Shown: in pieces, positions 33,110 through 42,342 of the stretch
Layout: each line of letters begins with the position of its first letter
Position numbering within the stretch: the first letter of the stretch is position 1
Assembly: GCA_020250125.1 (NCBI GenBank)
Contig: JADCEL010000093.1
Coordinates: forward strand, 1 to 50,287
From: Rhodobacter sp.
GTDB taxonomy: Bacteria > Pseudomonadota > Alphaproteobacteria > Rhodobacterales > Rhodobacteraceae
DNA: 50,287 nt
Direction: 5' to 3'
Translations under genes and position numbers: made by a program
The notes under the pieces: model-generated
Told to the model about the DNA's origin: nothing
Databases searched by the model: none
The model's input: the letters and a program-made list of their open reading frames with translations, nothing else

Positions 33110-34984
33110 GTGCAGGCAGATCAGGGAACCACGCCCGGGGCACCTTCCGGGCACACGGTCATTCAGGGCTATCTCAAGACGATAGACACCTCTCCCGGCG
33201 TCTACCGCATGCTCGATCCTGTGGGCACGGTGCTTTATGTCGGCAAGGCACGCAACCTGAAGGCGCGGGTGGCCTCCTATGCCCGGCCGTCGGGCCATTC
33301 CGGCCGCATTGCCCGGATGATCGGCGAAACCGCGTCGATGATGTTTCTGACGACGCGCACCGAAACCGAAGCGCTTTTGCTGGAACAGAACCTGATCAAG
33401 CAGCTCAAGCCGCGCTACAACGTGCTGCTGCGTGACGACAAAAGTTTTCCGGACATCCTGATCGCCAAACACCACCCCTTTCCCCAGATCAGGAAACACC
33501 GGGGCAAACGGTCTGAAAAGGGCAGCTATTTCGGTCCCTTCGCAAGCGCGGGGGCGGTGAACCGCACGCTTAACCAGCTGCAGAAGGTCTTCCTGCTGCG
33601 CACCTGCACGGACGCGGTCTTCGAAAGCCGCACGCGCCCCTGCCTTCTGTATCAGATCAAGCGCTGTGCAGCGCCCTGCGTCGGCAAGGTCGGGCGCGAC
33701 GATTATGCAACCCTGGTCGGGGACGCCGAGCTTTTCCTGCAAGGCAAGACAACCAGGGTTCAGGCCGATCTGGCTGCGGCGATGGCCGAAGCCTCTGCGG
33801 CGATGGAATTCGAACGGGCCGCCGCCCTGCGCGACCGCATCCGCGCCCTGACCCAGGTGCAGTCGGCCCAGGGCATCAATCCCAGGGGCGTCGCCGAGGC
33901 CGACGTCATTGCGCTGCATCTGGAAGGCGGGCAGGCCTGTGTCCAGGTATTCTTCATCCGCGCCAACCAAAGCTGGGGCAACCGCGATTTCTATCCGCGC
34001 ACCGGGGCCGGGGCGGAAGCGCCCGAAATCCTGGAGGCTTTTCTGGCCCAGTTCTATGACGACAAGGACCCGCCAGGGCTGATCCTGCTGTCGCACCCCG
34101 TCGAGAATGAAGATCTGGTGACCCAGCTTCTGTCCGACCGCGCCGGGCGCAAGGTGGCGCTGGCGGTGCCCCGGCGCGGCGAAAAGGCCGAACTGGTGGA
34201 AAACGCCGCCCGCAATGCCCGCGAAAGCCTGGCGCGCAAGATGGCCGAAGGCGCGTCGCAGAACAGGCTTCTGGCCGGTCTTGCCGAAGCCTTTTCCCTG
34301 GACGCGCCGCCAAAGCGGATCGAGGTTTACGACAACTCTCACATCCAGGGCAGCAATGCCGTGGGTGGCATGATCGTGGCCGGGCCGGACGGCTTTCTCA
34401 AGTCGCAGTACCGCAAGTTCAACATCCGGTCCGGCGCCGGGGCCAACAGCGATGATTTCGGCATGATGAAAGAGGTGCTGACCCGGCGTTTTGAACGCCT
34501 GCTGAAGGAAGACCCCTACCGGTCGTCAGATGCCTGGCCGGACCTGCTGCTGATCGACGGCGGCGCGGGGCAGGTCAGCGCGGTGGCAGAGATTCTGGCG
34601 GAACTTGGCATCGACGACATCGCCATGGCCGGTGTCGCCAAGGGCGTGGACCGCGACGCGGGCAAAGAGGAATTCCATCGCCCCGGCCAGCCCCCCTTTG
34701 CGCTGCCCCATACCTCGCCCGTGCTGTACTTCGTGCAGCGCCTGCGGGACGAGGCGCACCGCTGGGCCATCGGCGCACATCGCGCCAGGCGGGCAAAGGC
34801 CGTCAGCGCGACGCCGCTGGATGACATTCCCGGCGTCGGGGCCACCCGCAAACGCGCCCTTCTGGCCCATTTCGGCAGTGCCAAGGCGGTTGGCCGCGCG
34901 GCGGTGGATGACCTGAAGGCGGTTGACGGAATCTCGGATACCCTGGCGCAAAGCATCTACGACTTTTTCCACGCAAGGGGCTGA
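33110..34984 (+). CDS. uvrC: Excinuclease ABC subunit C
   Basis: A 624-residue nucleotide excision repair endonuclease that makes both incisions in the UvrBC-DNA complex. The GIY-YIG 3'-incision domain has [23 protein letters not shown] UvrB-binding UVR motif lies in [13 protein letters not shown]. The 5'-incision RNase H-like domain has [19 protein letters not shown] and [10 protein letters not shown]. Tandem helix-hairpin-helix motifs end it ([20 protein letters not shown]). GTG 33110 is chosen as start because GAAAGGATG lies upstream; family proteins begin about 25 residues before the GIY domain. No perfect LexA box is present upstream. Confidence 0.94.
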   Translation: MQADQGTTPGAPSGHTVIQGYLKTIDTSPGVYRMLDPVGTVLYVGKARNLKARVASYARPSGHSGRIARMIGETASMMFLTTRTETEALLLEQNLIKQLKPRYNVLLRDDKSFPDILIAKHHPFPQIRKHRGKRSEKGSYFGPFASAGAVNRTLNQLQKVFLLRTCTDAVFESRTRPCLLYQIKRCAAPCVGKVGRDDYATLVGDAELFLQGKTTRVQADLAAAMAEASAAMEFERAAALRDRIRALTQVQSAQGINPRGVAEADVIALHLEGGQACVQVFFIRANQSWGNRDFYPRTGAGAEAPEILEAFLAQFYDDKDPPGLILLSHPVENEDLVTQLLSDRAGRKVALAVPRRGEKAELVENAARNARESLARKMAEGASQNRLLAGLAEAFSLDAPPKRIEVYDNSHIQGSNAVGGMIVAGPDGFLKSQYRKFNIRSGAGANSDDFGMMKEVLTRRFERLLKEDPYRSSDAWPDLLLIDGGAGQVSAVAEILAELGIDDIAMAGVAKGVDRDAGKEEFHRPGQPPFALPHTSPVLYFVQRLRDEAHRWAIGAHRARRAKAVSATPLDDIPGVGATRKRALLAHFGSAKAVGRAAVDDLKAVDGISDTLAQSIYDFFHARG

Positions 34985-35097
34985 TCCGGGCGGACAGGCC
35001 GACGGTGGCCGCTTCCCCCGGGCCGCATTGCCACGCGCCGCCGCATATGAGATGCAGCGGCAGATCTGCCTCTTTGCCGCAACGGACCCCTTCCTTG

Positions 35098-35988
35098 ATG
35101 CGCAGCCTTACGCCTGGACAATCCGGCCTTCTGCTTTTGCTGGCCGGAGCCGCCGCAGACTCGACCTCGGGCCTGTTCACCCGGCTGTTGCCGACCGACG
35201 GGTTCACGACCGCCTGCGGGCGTGGTCTTGCCGCCTTTGCCTTTCTGTTCGTGCTGCTTGCAGTCCGCGACGGCAGGGGGACGCTGCGCGCCCTTGCAGG
35301 GGTTGGCGTCTGGGGAGCGGTCCTTGTTGCCCTGAACTCTGCGGGCATGGTCCTGAACATCCTGTCGCTGAGCCTGACCAGTGTCGCGAATTTCTTCATG
35401 ATCTTCGCCACCGCCCCCTTCGTTGCGGCGCTGGGGGCGTGGCTGCTGCTGGGCGAACGGGTGGAACGTGCCACGCTGCTGGCCGCGATTGCAGGCTTTA
35501 TCGGCATTGCGGTGATGATGTTGGCCGGTGCGCGATCGGGGGCGGTCCTGGGTGACCTGCTCGCGCTGGTCTGCGTCTTTCTGTATGCGGCGGTTGTGCT
35601 TGTGCTGCGGCGCTGCCAGACCATCGATATCCTGCCCACCATCACGCTGACCGTTCTTGCCAGCGGCCTGCTTGCCCTGCCGCTTGCGGATTTCTCCATG
35701 GTCCAGCCGCAGGACATCGCCCTGTTGGCGGTCTTCGGCGCGTTACAGCTTGCAATCGGCAATCTGCTGATCTTCACGGCTGCAACCCGGATTCCGGCGG
35801 CACAATCGGGACTGCTCGGCATCCTCAATGCGGGCTTTGCACCGTTCTGGGTGTTTGTGTTCCTGAAAGAGGTGCCGCCGCCGGCAACGCTTCTGGGTGG
35901 TGCAATCATTCTGGGTGCAGCCATCGCGCACCTTGTCTGGACGATTTCGGCCAGCCGCCCTGCGGCTACGGCCCCCGGAAAGGCCTGA
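35098..35988 (+). CDS. DMT-superfamily transporter (EamA domains)
   Basis: A 296-residue inner-membrane protein with about ten hydrophobic helices in two EamA repeats. The first repeat includes FSTSGL-like residues in AAADSTSGLFTRLLP and SLTSVANFFMIFATAPF; the second includes AAQSGLLGILNAGFAPFWVF and LLGGAIILGAAIAHL. Such proteins export metabolites or amino acids. The substrate is unknown. The start ATG 35098 leads directly into the first helix; upstream in-frame ATGs are possible but lack ribosome sites. It sits between uvrC and pgsA, where relatives usually have these two genes close together, so it may be an insertion in that cluster. Confidence 0.85.
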   Translation: MRSLTPGQSGLLLLLAGAAADSTSGLFTRLLPTDGFTTACGRGLAAFAFLFVLLAVRDGRGTLRALAGVGVWGAVLVALNSAGMVLNILSLSLTSVANFFMIFATAPFVAALGAWLLLGERVERATLLAAIAGFIGIAVMMLAGARSGAVLGDLLALVCVFLYAAVVLVLRRCQTIDILPTITLTVLASGLLALPLADFSMVQPQDIALLAVFGALQLAIGNLLIFTAATRIPAAQSGLLGILNAGFAPFWVFVFLKEVPPPATLLGGAIILGAAIAHLVWTISASRPAATAPGKA

Positions 35989-36168
35989 TACCCGCAGCGG
36001 GACGGTGCGGCGAACGGCCCGGTGCCGAAGCGCGGCGCAGGGCCGTGGCGCTTTCCCTGCCGGTTTGAATTATTTCAAGGCGTTACGCGCTGTTTTCGGC
36101 ACGCAATGCTAAGATGCCTTTGCGCTATTCCTGTTCCCTCTGTCCCCGTGATCGGCTATCCCCACATC

Positions 36169-36834
36169 ATGAAATGGAACCTTCCCAATATCCTGACGGT
36201 CCTGCGCCTGCTTGCCGCCCCCGGTGTGGCGGTGATGTTCCTGTACTTCAACCGCCCCCTGGCAGACTGGTTTGCCCTGACCCTGTTCATCACCGCCGCG
36301 ATCACCGATTGGTTTGACGGCTATCTGGCCCGGCTCTGGAAGCAGGAGTCCAAGTTCGGCACAATGCTTGATCCGATTGCCGACAAGGCCATGGTGGTGA
36401 TCGCGCTGCTGATCATCACCGGCTATTCCGGGATGAACCCCTGGCTGATCCTGCCGGCGACGGTCATTCTGTTCAGGGAAATCTTTGTGGGCGGTCTCAG
36501 AGAGTTTCTGGGCGCAAAGGCGCGGCTTCTGGCCGTCACACCGCTTGCCAAATGGAAGACGACCGCCCAGATGGTTGCGATTGCCGTCCTGTTCCTGGGC
36601 ACCGGCCTTGAACATCTGGAAGGGATCGCGCGCCAGGGCATGACGCCCGAGCAATATGCCGAAGCCGTCAGGGCAGGGGTGGCCGATCCGATCCGGTCCT
36701 GCGGCGCGCGGGGCTGTTCTTCCCTGGCAACGCTGGTGGGACTGGTGCTGATCTGGGTTGCCGCCGCCCTGACCTTTGTCACCGGCTGGGATTACTTCCG
36801 CAAATCCCTGCCCTTCCTGCGGGATGAGCGATGA
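36169..36834 (+). CDS. pgsA: CDP-diacylglycerol-glycerol-3-phosphate 3-phosphatidyltransferase
   Basis: A 221-residue integral membrane enzyme for the committed step of phosphatidylglycerol synthesis. The CDP-alcohol phosphotransferase motif is complete: DWFDGYLARLWKQESKFG followed by TMLDPIADK, matching D-x2-DG-x2-AR-x8-G-x3-D-x3-D. About six hydrophobic helices are visible. An insert after LEGIARQGMTPEQYAEAVRA with two close cysteines (SCGARGC) is longer than in E. coli PgsA. Start ATG 36169 opens the typical KWNLPNILTVLRL. Its stop overlaps moaD (ATGA). Confidence 0.93.
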   Translation: MKWNLPNILTVLRLLAAPGVAVMFLYFNRPLADWFALTLFITAAITDWFDGYLARLWKQESKFGTMLDPIADKAMVVIALLIITGYSGMNPWLILPATVILFREIFVGGLREFLGAKARLLAVTPLAKWKTTAQMVAIAVLFLGTGLEHLEGIARQGMTPEQYAEAVRAGVADPIRSCGARGCSSLATLVGLVLIWVAAALTFVTGWDYFRKSLPFLRDER

Positions 36835-37079
36835 TCGACGTGCTGTACTTCGCCTGGGTGCGCGAACGCATCGGCCTGCCGCGCGAACGGATCGAGACAT
36901 CGGCCGTCACCGTGGCCGATCTTGTCGCCGAGCTTTCCGCGCGGGAAGACCGCTATGCGGCGGCCTTTGCCGATCTTGCCGCGCTGCGCGTCGCCCTTGA
37001 CCAGGACCTGTCCGATTTCGCAGCCCCGCTGGCGGGCGTGCGCGAAGTGGCCTTCTTTCCCCCGATGACGGGCGGCTGA
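36831..37079 (+). CDS. moaD: Molybdopterin synthase small subunit MoaD
   Basis: An 82-residue ubiquitin-fold sulfur carrier. It ends in PPMTGG, the C-terminal di-glycine that is adenylated and thiocarboxylated to deliver sulfur to precursor Z. The N-terminal strand IDVLYFAWVRERIG is typical of alphaproteobacterial MoaD. It overlaps pgsA by 4 nt and is separated from moaE by one base. Product cofactor is needed by FdsA in this same window. Confidence 0.93.
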   Translation: MIDVLYFAWVRERIGLPRERIETSAVTVADLVAELSAREDRYAAAFADLAALRVALDQDLSDFAAPLAGVREVAFFPPMTGG

Positions 37080-37080
37080 C

Positions 37081-37521
37081 ATGCGTGTCGCCATCCAGAG
37101 CGCGCCGTTTGACATCGGCCATGAAACGGCGGCCTTTGCGCAGGCGGCTGCCGGGGCCGGGGCGGTGGTTACGTTTACCGGCATTGTGCGTGATCTGGCA
37201 GGCGGCCTGACGGCAATGGAAATCGAACATTACCCCGCCATGACCGAACGGGCGATCCGGGACATCACCTTGCAGGCCGTGTCGCGGTGGGAACTGATCG
37301 ATGCGCTGGTGATCCACCGCCATGGCACGCTGCGCGTGGGCGAGCCGATCATGATGGTGGCCACCGCCGCCGCCCACCGGGGAAGCGCCTTTGCCGCTGC
37401 GGACTTCCTGATGGATTACCTCAAATCCCGCGCACCGTTCTGGAAAAAGGAAATCACCGCCTCGGGCGGCGCATGGGTGGCCGCCACGGATCAGGATGAG
37501 GCGGCCCTGTCGCGCTGGTGA
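37081..37521 (+). CDS. moaE: Molybdopterin synthase catalytic subunit MoaE
   Basis: A 146-residue large subunit of molybdopterin synthase, which converts cyclic pyranopterin monophosphate to molybdopterin using MoaD thiocarboxylate. Conserved parts are VTFTGIVRD, EIEHYPAMTERAI, HRHGTLRVGEPIMMVA and the active-site region LKSRAPFWKKEI with the conserved lysines. It is the last gene of the uvrC-pgsA-moaDE group; a strong hairpin follows. Confidence 0.94.
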   Translation: MRVAIQSAPFDIGHETAAFAQAAAGAGAVVTFTGIVRDLAGGLTAMEIEHYPAMTERAIRDITLQAVSRWELIDALVIHRHGTLRVGEPIMMVATAAAHRGSAFAAADFLMDYLKSRAPFWKKEITASGGAWVAATDQDEAALSRW

Positions 37522-37556
37522 CGGCCAGAACCGGAACGATCCAGACCGCAGACAGC

Positions 37557-37586
37557 AAAACGGCGGCCCCGGAAGGCCGCCGTTTT
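37557..37586. terminator. Bidirectional terminator between moaE and ilvD
   Basis: AAAACGGCGGCC and GGCCGCCGTTTT pair perfectly around the loop CCGGAA. The A-run at the left and T-run at the right make it work in both directions, for moaE on the plus strand and ilvD on the minus strand. Confidence 0.9.
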
Positions 37587-37605
37587 CAGGTCAGCACCGC
37601 AAGGT

Positions 37606-39339
37606 TTACTGATCCATGTAGATATGCCGTTCGGCCTTGGCACCGGGATGGGTCACGGCCCCCCAGCGCGCCCCGCCGACCAGCTTGGCGAATTTCCACA
37701 CCGCGCCGGTTTCGTACTGGGTCCGGCGCGGGCCGGCCCACTGCGCCTTGCGCGCCGCAAGCTCGGCATCGGTCAGCGCCACCGAAAGCGTGCCGGTCAG
37801 CGCGTTGATGGTGATGACATCGCCGGTCTTGAGCAGGGCAATCGGCCCGCCATGCGCCGCTTCCGGCCCGACATGGCCCACGCAGAAGCCGCGCGTGGCC
37901 CCCGAAAAGCGCCCGTCGGTGATCAGTGCCACCTTCTTGCCCATGCCCTGCCCCGACAGGGCGGCGGTGGTGGCCAGCATCTCGCGCATCCCCGGCCCGC
38001 CTGCGGGGCCTTCGTTGCGGATCACGATGACCTCGCCTTCGCTGTAGGCACGCTGCTGCACCGCCTCAAACGCCTCTTCCTCGGAGTCAAAGACGCGGGC
38101 GGGGCCGGTGAAGACCTGCTCTTCATCGCTCATGCCCGCGACCTTCACGATGGCCCCGTCCGGGCAGATGTTGCCCTTCAGGCCAACAACGCCGCCGGTC
38201 CTGGTGATCGGGGTTTCGATGGGGTAGATTACGCGGCCGTCAGCCTCACGCGTGATCAGGTCCAGCTCCTCGCCCAGGGATTTGCCGGACGCCGTGATGC
38301 AGTCTTCGTGCAGCAGCCCGGCCTTGCGCAACTCTTTCAGCACCACGGGCACGCCGCCCACCTCGTACATGTCCTTGGCCACGTACTGCCCGCCCGGCCG
38401 CAGGCTGACGAAATAGGGCGTATCGCGGAAGATGTCGCAGACATCGAACAGATCGAAATCGATCCCCGCCTCATGCGCAATGGCCGGCAGGTGCAGGCCG
38501 GCATTGGTCGACCCGCCGGTACAGGCCACGACGCGGGCCGCGTTTTCCAGGCTTTTGCGCGTCACGATATCGCGGGCGCGGATATTCTTTTCGATCAGAT
38601 TCATCACCGCCACGCCCGAGGCATCGCCATACTGGTCGCGGCTTTCATAAGGTGCCGGTGCCCCGGAGGAATTGAGCAGCGCCAGCCCGATGGCCTCAGA
38701 GACGCAGGCCATGGTGTTGGCCGTATACTGCCCGCCGCAGGCCCCGGCGCTGGGGCAGGCGACCCGTTCCAGAATATCCAGTTCGGCGTCAGACATGGTT
38801 CCGGCCTGATGCTTGCCGACCGCTTCGAACACGTCCTGCACCACCACGTCGCGCCCGTTCAGCTTGCCCGGCAGGATCGACCCGCCATAGATGAACACCG
38901 ACGGCACGTTCAGCCGCACCATCGCCATCATCATGCCGGGAAGCGATTTGTCGCAGCCTGCCAGCCCGACAAGGGCATCATAACAATGCCCGCGCATGGT
39001 CAGTTCGACCGTATCGGCAATTGCATCGCGCGAGGCAAGCGAGGATCGCATCCCTTCATGCCCCATGGCGATGCCGTCGGTGACGGTGATGGTGGTGAAC
39101 TCGCGCGGGGTGCCGCCGCCCTTCTTCACGCCCATCTTCACGCTTTGCGCCTGCCGGTTCAGCGCGATGTTGCAGGGGGCCGCCTCGTTCCAGCAGGTGG
39201 CAACGCCGACCCAGGGCTGGTGGATTTCCTGTTCGGTGATCCCCATTGCGTAGAAGTAGCTGCGGTGCGGTGCCCGCGACGGGCCTTCCGTCACATGGCG
39301 GCTGGGCAATCTGGACTTGTCGAAGCGCTGGCTGGTCAT
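37606..39339 (-). CDS. ilvD: Dihydroxy-acid dehydratase
   Basis: A 577-residue Fe-S enzyme of valine, leucine and isoleucine synthesis that dehydrates 2,3-dihydroxy-3-methyl acids. Cluster cysteines lie in [22 protein letters not shown] and [24 protein letters not shown] and [20 protein letters not shown] are hallmark segments. The start at 39339 ([18 protein letters not shown]) has GGAGG upstream; the frame is open 75 bases further but without support. The length is usual for the IlvD/Edd family. It stands alone between a terminator and the DUF2721 gene. Confidence 0.95.
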   Translation of the reverse strand: MTSQRFDKSRLPSRHVTEGPSRAPHRSYFYAMGITEQEIHQPWVGVATCWNEAAPCNIALNRQAQSVKMGVKKGGGTPREFTTITVTDGIAMGHEGMRSSLASRDAIADTVELTMRGHCYDALVGLAGCDKSLPGMMMAMVRLNVPSVFIYGGSILPGKLNGRDVVVQDVFEAVGKHQAGTMSDAELDILERVACPSAGACGGQYTANTMACVSEAIGLALLNSSGAPAPYESRDQYGDASGVAVMNLIEKNIRARDIVTRKSLENAARVVACTGGSTNAGLHLPAIAHEAGIDFDLFDVCDIFRDTPYFVSLRPGGQYVAKDMYEVGGVPVVLKELRKAGLLHEDCITASGKSLGEELDLITREADGRVIYPIETPITRTGGVVGLKGNICPDGAIVKVAGMSDEEQVFTGPARVFDSEEEAFEAVQQRAYSEGEVIVIRNEGPAGGPGMREMLATTAALSGQGMGKKVALITDGRFSGATRGFCVGHVGPEAAHGGPIALLKTGDVITINALTGTLSVALTDAELAARKAQWAGPRRTQYETGAVWKFAKLVGGARWGAVTHPGAKAERHIYMDQ

Positions 39340-39426
39340 GGGGTCCTCCGGAACATCTGGCTGGCTACGCCAGATAAAGGGCGCAGGCGGGACGGGCAAG
39401 CCGGGAATGGCCACGCCGTCTGTGGA

Positions 39427-39939
39427 TCAGACATCTGTCCGCGTGACCAGTGTCGTCTCTGCATCCAGTCGCGCCTTTGCCGCTGCTCTTGCATCCATCA
39501 TCCGGCCGCGGGTGAAATCCAGCGCCCGGTTCACCAGCAGCACGTCCAGCATGTAAAGCACCAGCCCTGTCACCAGAAACAGCACCGCGCAGACGAACAG
39601 GGTTTCGACCACCGGTGTCAGCTGCACCTTTGTCTGCGCATCAAGGAAAAGGGTAATGACCGCAAGCGCCAGAGAAAGCGAGGCAAGGGTGCAGCTGAAC
39701 ACCGCCCAGCGGATCCGGTTCGCCCGGGCAAGGTAGAACAGCAACTCTTCTTCCAGCCGGATGTCCTGATCCGTTGGCGACCTCAGCGATGTTTCCAGCA
39801 TCCGGCTGCGATCCACGATCCGGTTCAGCCGCGTGTCGATGATCAGCAGCGTCGTGCCGATGGCCGACAGCAGAAACACCGGCGAAAGCGACGCCGCGAT
39901 CAGCGGCGAAACCGTGGAATACATCGTTCCGGTGGACAT
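39427..39939 (-). CDS. DUF2721 family membrane protein
   Basis: A 170-residue integral membrane protein with three hydrophobic segments: LIAASLSPVFLLSAIGTTLL, FSCTLASLSLALAVITLFL and LFVCAVLFLVTGLVLYMLDV. Between the first two is the family signature DTRLNRIVDRSRML. Function of DUF2721 proteins is unknown. Start ATG 39939 has AAGGAAG upstream. It is divergent from accD, and 87 bp upstream of ilvD on the same strand, so co-transcription with ilvD is possible. Confidence 0.82.
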   Translation of the reverse strand: MSTGTMYSTVSPLIAASLSPVFLLSAIGTTLLIIDTRLNRIVDRSRMLETSLRSPTDQDIRLEEELLFYLARANRIRWAVFSCTLASLSLALAVITLFLDAQTKVQLTPVVETLFVCAVLFLVTGLVLYMLDVLLVNRALDFTRGRMMDARAAAKARLDAETTLVTRTDV

Positions 39940-40144
39940 CGGTATGCTTCCTTTTCCCGGGGCTGCTTTGCGCCATGACCGGCAGCATAGCGCGGTGCCG
40001 GGTGAAAGGCACTGTGCAGAAAGCACTTTGTGACCACGTTTCTCCGGGCCGGTCATGCAAACATCCCACCCTTCCGAATTGCTTTTCCCGCCCCCCCGGC
40101 TTATCTGCAAGGCCAACCGCCGCGACCAAAGGGCATCCCCTGCG

Positions 40145-41074
40145 ATGAACTGGATCTCGAACTACGTCCGCCCCAAGATCAACTCGCTGTTCTCGCGCCG
40201 CGAGGTGCCCGAGAACCTGTGGACGAAATGCCCCGAATGCGGAACCATGCTGTTCCACCGCGAACTGTCGGACAACCTGTTCGTCTGCACCGGGTGCGAT
40301 CACCACATGGCGATCAGCCCGCGCGCGCGCTTTTCCGCGCTGTTTGACGGCGGCATCTTTACCGAAGTGAAGGTCCCCGAACCGCTGGCCGATCCGCTGC
40401 ATTTCCGCGACCAGAAGAAATACCCCGACCGCCTGAAGGCCGCCCAGAAGGCAACATCCGAGAAAGAGGCGATGCTGGTCGCCGAAGGCGAAATCGGTCG
40501 CACCCCCATCGTGGCCGCGGCACAGGACTTTGCCTTCATGGCCGGCAGCATGGGCATGTATGTGGGCAATGCCGTCATTGCCGCCGCTGAACGGGCGGTG
40601 AAGCTGAAACGCCCGCTGGTGCTGTTTTCGGCCGCAGGCGGCGCCCGGATGCAGGAAGGCATCCTGTCCCTGATGCAGATGCCGCGCACAACCGTTGCGG
40701 TGCAGATGCTGAAAGAGGCGAACCTTCCCTACATCGTCGTGCTGACCCATCCCACAACGGGCGGCGTCACCGCATCCTATGCCATGCTGGGCGATGTGCA
40801 GATCGCCGAGCCGAACGCGCTGATCTGCTTTGCCGGTCCGCGCGTGATCGAGCAGACCATCCGCGAAAAGCTGCCCGAGGGGTTCCAGCGCGCCGAATAC
40901 CTGCTGGACCATGGCATGCTGGACCGTGTCACCCACCGCAAGGCACTGCGCGACGAGCTGATCATCCTGACCCGGATGCTGATGCAGCTTCCGCCCGCCG
41001 TGCGGGGCGACCTGCCTGCACCCGGACCCATCGCGGCACCGGAACCCGCGGAACCGGCCGGGGTCAAGGCGTGA
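40145..41074 (+). CDS. accD: Acetyl-CoA carboxylase carboxyltransferase beta subunit
   Basis: A 309-residue subunit of the carboxyltransferase that makes malonyl-CoA. The N-terminal zinc ribbon CPECG-N16-CTGC is intact. The crotonase-like core has [52 protein letters not shown] and [20 protein letters not shown]. Start ATG 40145 ([11 protein letters not shown]) matches family N-termini. A Pro/Ala-rich tail ends the protein. It overlaps folC by 4 nt (GTGA), the conserved accD-folC order of many proteobacteria. Confidence 0.95.
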   Translation: MNWISNYVRPKINSLFSRREVPENLWTKCPECGTMLFHRELSDNLFVCTGCDHHMAISPRARFSALFDGGIFTEVKVPEPLADPLHFRDQKKYPDRLKAAQKATSEKEAMLVAEGEIGRTPIVAAAQDFAFMAGSMGMYVGNAVIAAAERAVKLKRPLVLFSAAGGARMQEGILSLMQMPRTTVAVQMLKEANLPYIVVLTHPTTGGVTASYAMLGDVQIAEPNALICFAGPRVIEQTIREKLPEGFQRAEYLLDHGMLDRVTHRKALRDELIILTRMLMQLPPAVRGDLPAPGPIAAPEPAEPAGVKA

Positions 41075-42342
41075 CCGGCACGTCGGATGCCATTCTTGAG
41101 CGGATGATGACGCTGCATCCCAAGGTCATCGACCTGACGCTGGACCGTGTGCATCGCCTGCTTTCGGCACTGGACCATCCCGAAGGCCGCATTCCGCCGG
41201 TCATCCATATCGCCGGAACAAATGGCAAGGGGTCTACCCTGGCCATGATCCGCGCCGGGCTGGAGGCGGCGGGTCAGCCTGTACATGCCTATACCTCGCC
41301 GCATCTTGCCCGGTTTCACGAACGCATCCGGCTTGCGGGAACGCTGATTTCGGAACCCGCGCTTGCCGCCCTTCTGGACGAATGCGTGACCGCCAATGGC
41401 AGCGATCCGGTCACCTTCTTTGAAATCACCACCTGCGCGGCCTTTCTGGCCTTTGCCCGCACCCCGGCGGACTGGACGCTGCTGGAGGTGGGTCTGGGCG
41501 GGCGGCTGGATGCAACCAATGTCATCGCGGCCCCGCGCCTGACCATCATCACCCCGGTCAGCCTGGACCATCAGCAGTATCTGGGCGAAACGGTGGCCGA
41601 GATCGCCGGGGAAAAGGCGGGCATCCTCAAGCGCCGGGTGCCCTGCATCGTCGGGCCGCAGACCGACGACGGTCTGGCCGTGATCGAAGCCCGCGCGGCC
41701 CGGCTGGGCGTGCCGCTGCTGGTGCATGGCCAGCACTGGCACATCGGCGAAGATCGCGGGCGGATGATCTATCAGGACGAAAGCGGTCTTGTGGACCTGC
41801 CCCTGCCGAACCTGCCCGGTCCGCACCAGATCCAGAATGCGGGTGCGGCCATCGCGGCCCTGCGCCACCTTGGATTTGATGCAGCGGTGTGCGAAGCCGC
41901 CGTCACGCAGGCGGTCTGGCCCGCGCGGATGCAGCGCCTGCGGCAGGGTCCGCTGGTGGCGGCGGCCCGCCGGGCCGAGCTTTGGCTGGACGGCGGCCAC
42001 AACCCGGCCGGGGGCGAGGCGCTGGCCGCCACGCTGGCGCGGATGCCCAAACGCCCGACACATCTGATCTGCGGGATGCTGAACACCAAGGATATCGGCG
42101 GCTACCTGCGCCCGCTTGCCCGCCATGCCGACAGCCTGACGGCGGTGTCCATTCCGGGGGAAAAGAACACCCTTCCGGCGGAAGCGACGCAGGCAGCCGC
42201 CCGTGCCGCAGGGCTGTCCGCCACAACGGCCGACAGCGTCCTGGAGGCGGTGCAGCGCATCGCCGGTGCCGACCCCGAGGCGCGCATCCTGATCTGCGGA
42301 TCGCTGTATCTGGCGGGCCAGGTGCTGCGCGAAAACGGCTGA
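41071..42342 (+). CDS. folC: Bifunctional folylpolyglutamate synthase / dihydrofolate synthase
   Basis: A 423-residue Mur-ligase-fold enzyme that adds glutamate to dihydropteroate and folates. The ATP-binding P-loop is [15 protein letters not shown]. Other motifs are [62 protein letters not shown] and [12 protein letters not shown]. The start is a GTG overlapping the accD stop. Its stop at 42340-42342 directly abuts the stop of the convergent pbpC gene. Confidence 0.94.
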   Translation: MTGTSDAILERMMTLHPKVIDLTLDRVHRLLSALDHPEGRIPPVIHIAGTNGKGSTLAMIRAGLEAAGQPVHAYTSPHLARFHERIRLAGTLISEPALAALLDECVTANGSDPVTFFEITTCAAFLAFARTPADWTLLEVGLGGRLDATNVIAAPRLTIITPVSLDHQQYLGETVAEIAGEKAGILKRRVPCIVGPQTDDGLAVIEARAARLGVPLLVHGQHWHIGEDRGRMIYQDESGLVDLPLPNLPGPHQIQNAGAAIAALRHLGFDAAVCEAAVTQAVWPARMQRLRQGPLVAAARRAELWLDGGHNPAGGEALAATLARMPKRPTHLICGMLNTKDIGGYLRPLARHADSLTAVSIPGEKNTLPAEATQAAARAAGLSATTADSVLEAVQRIAGADPEARILICGSLYLAGQVLRENG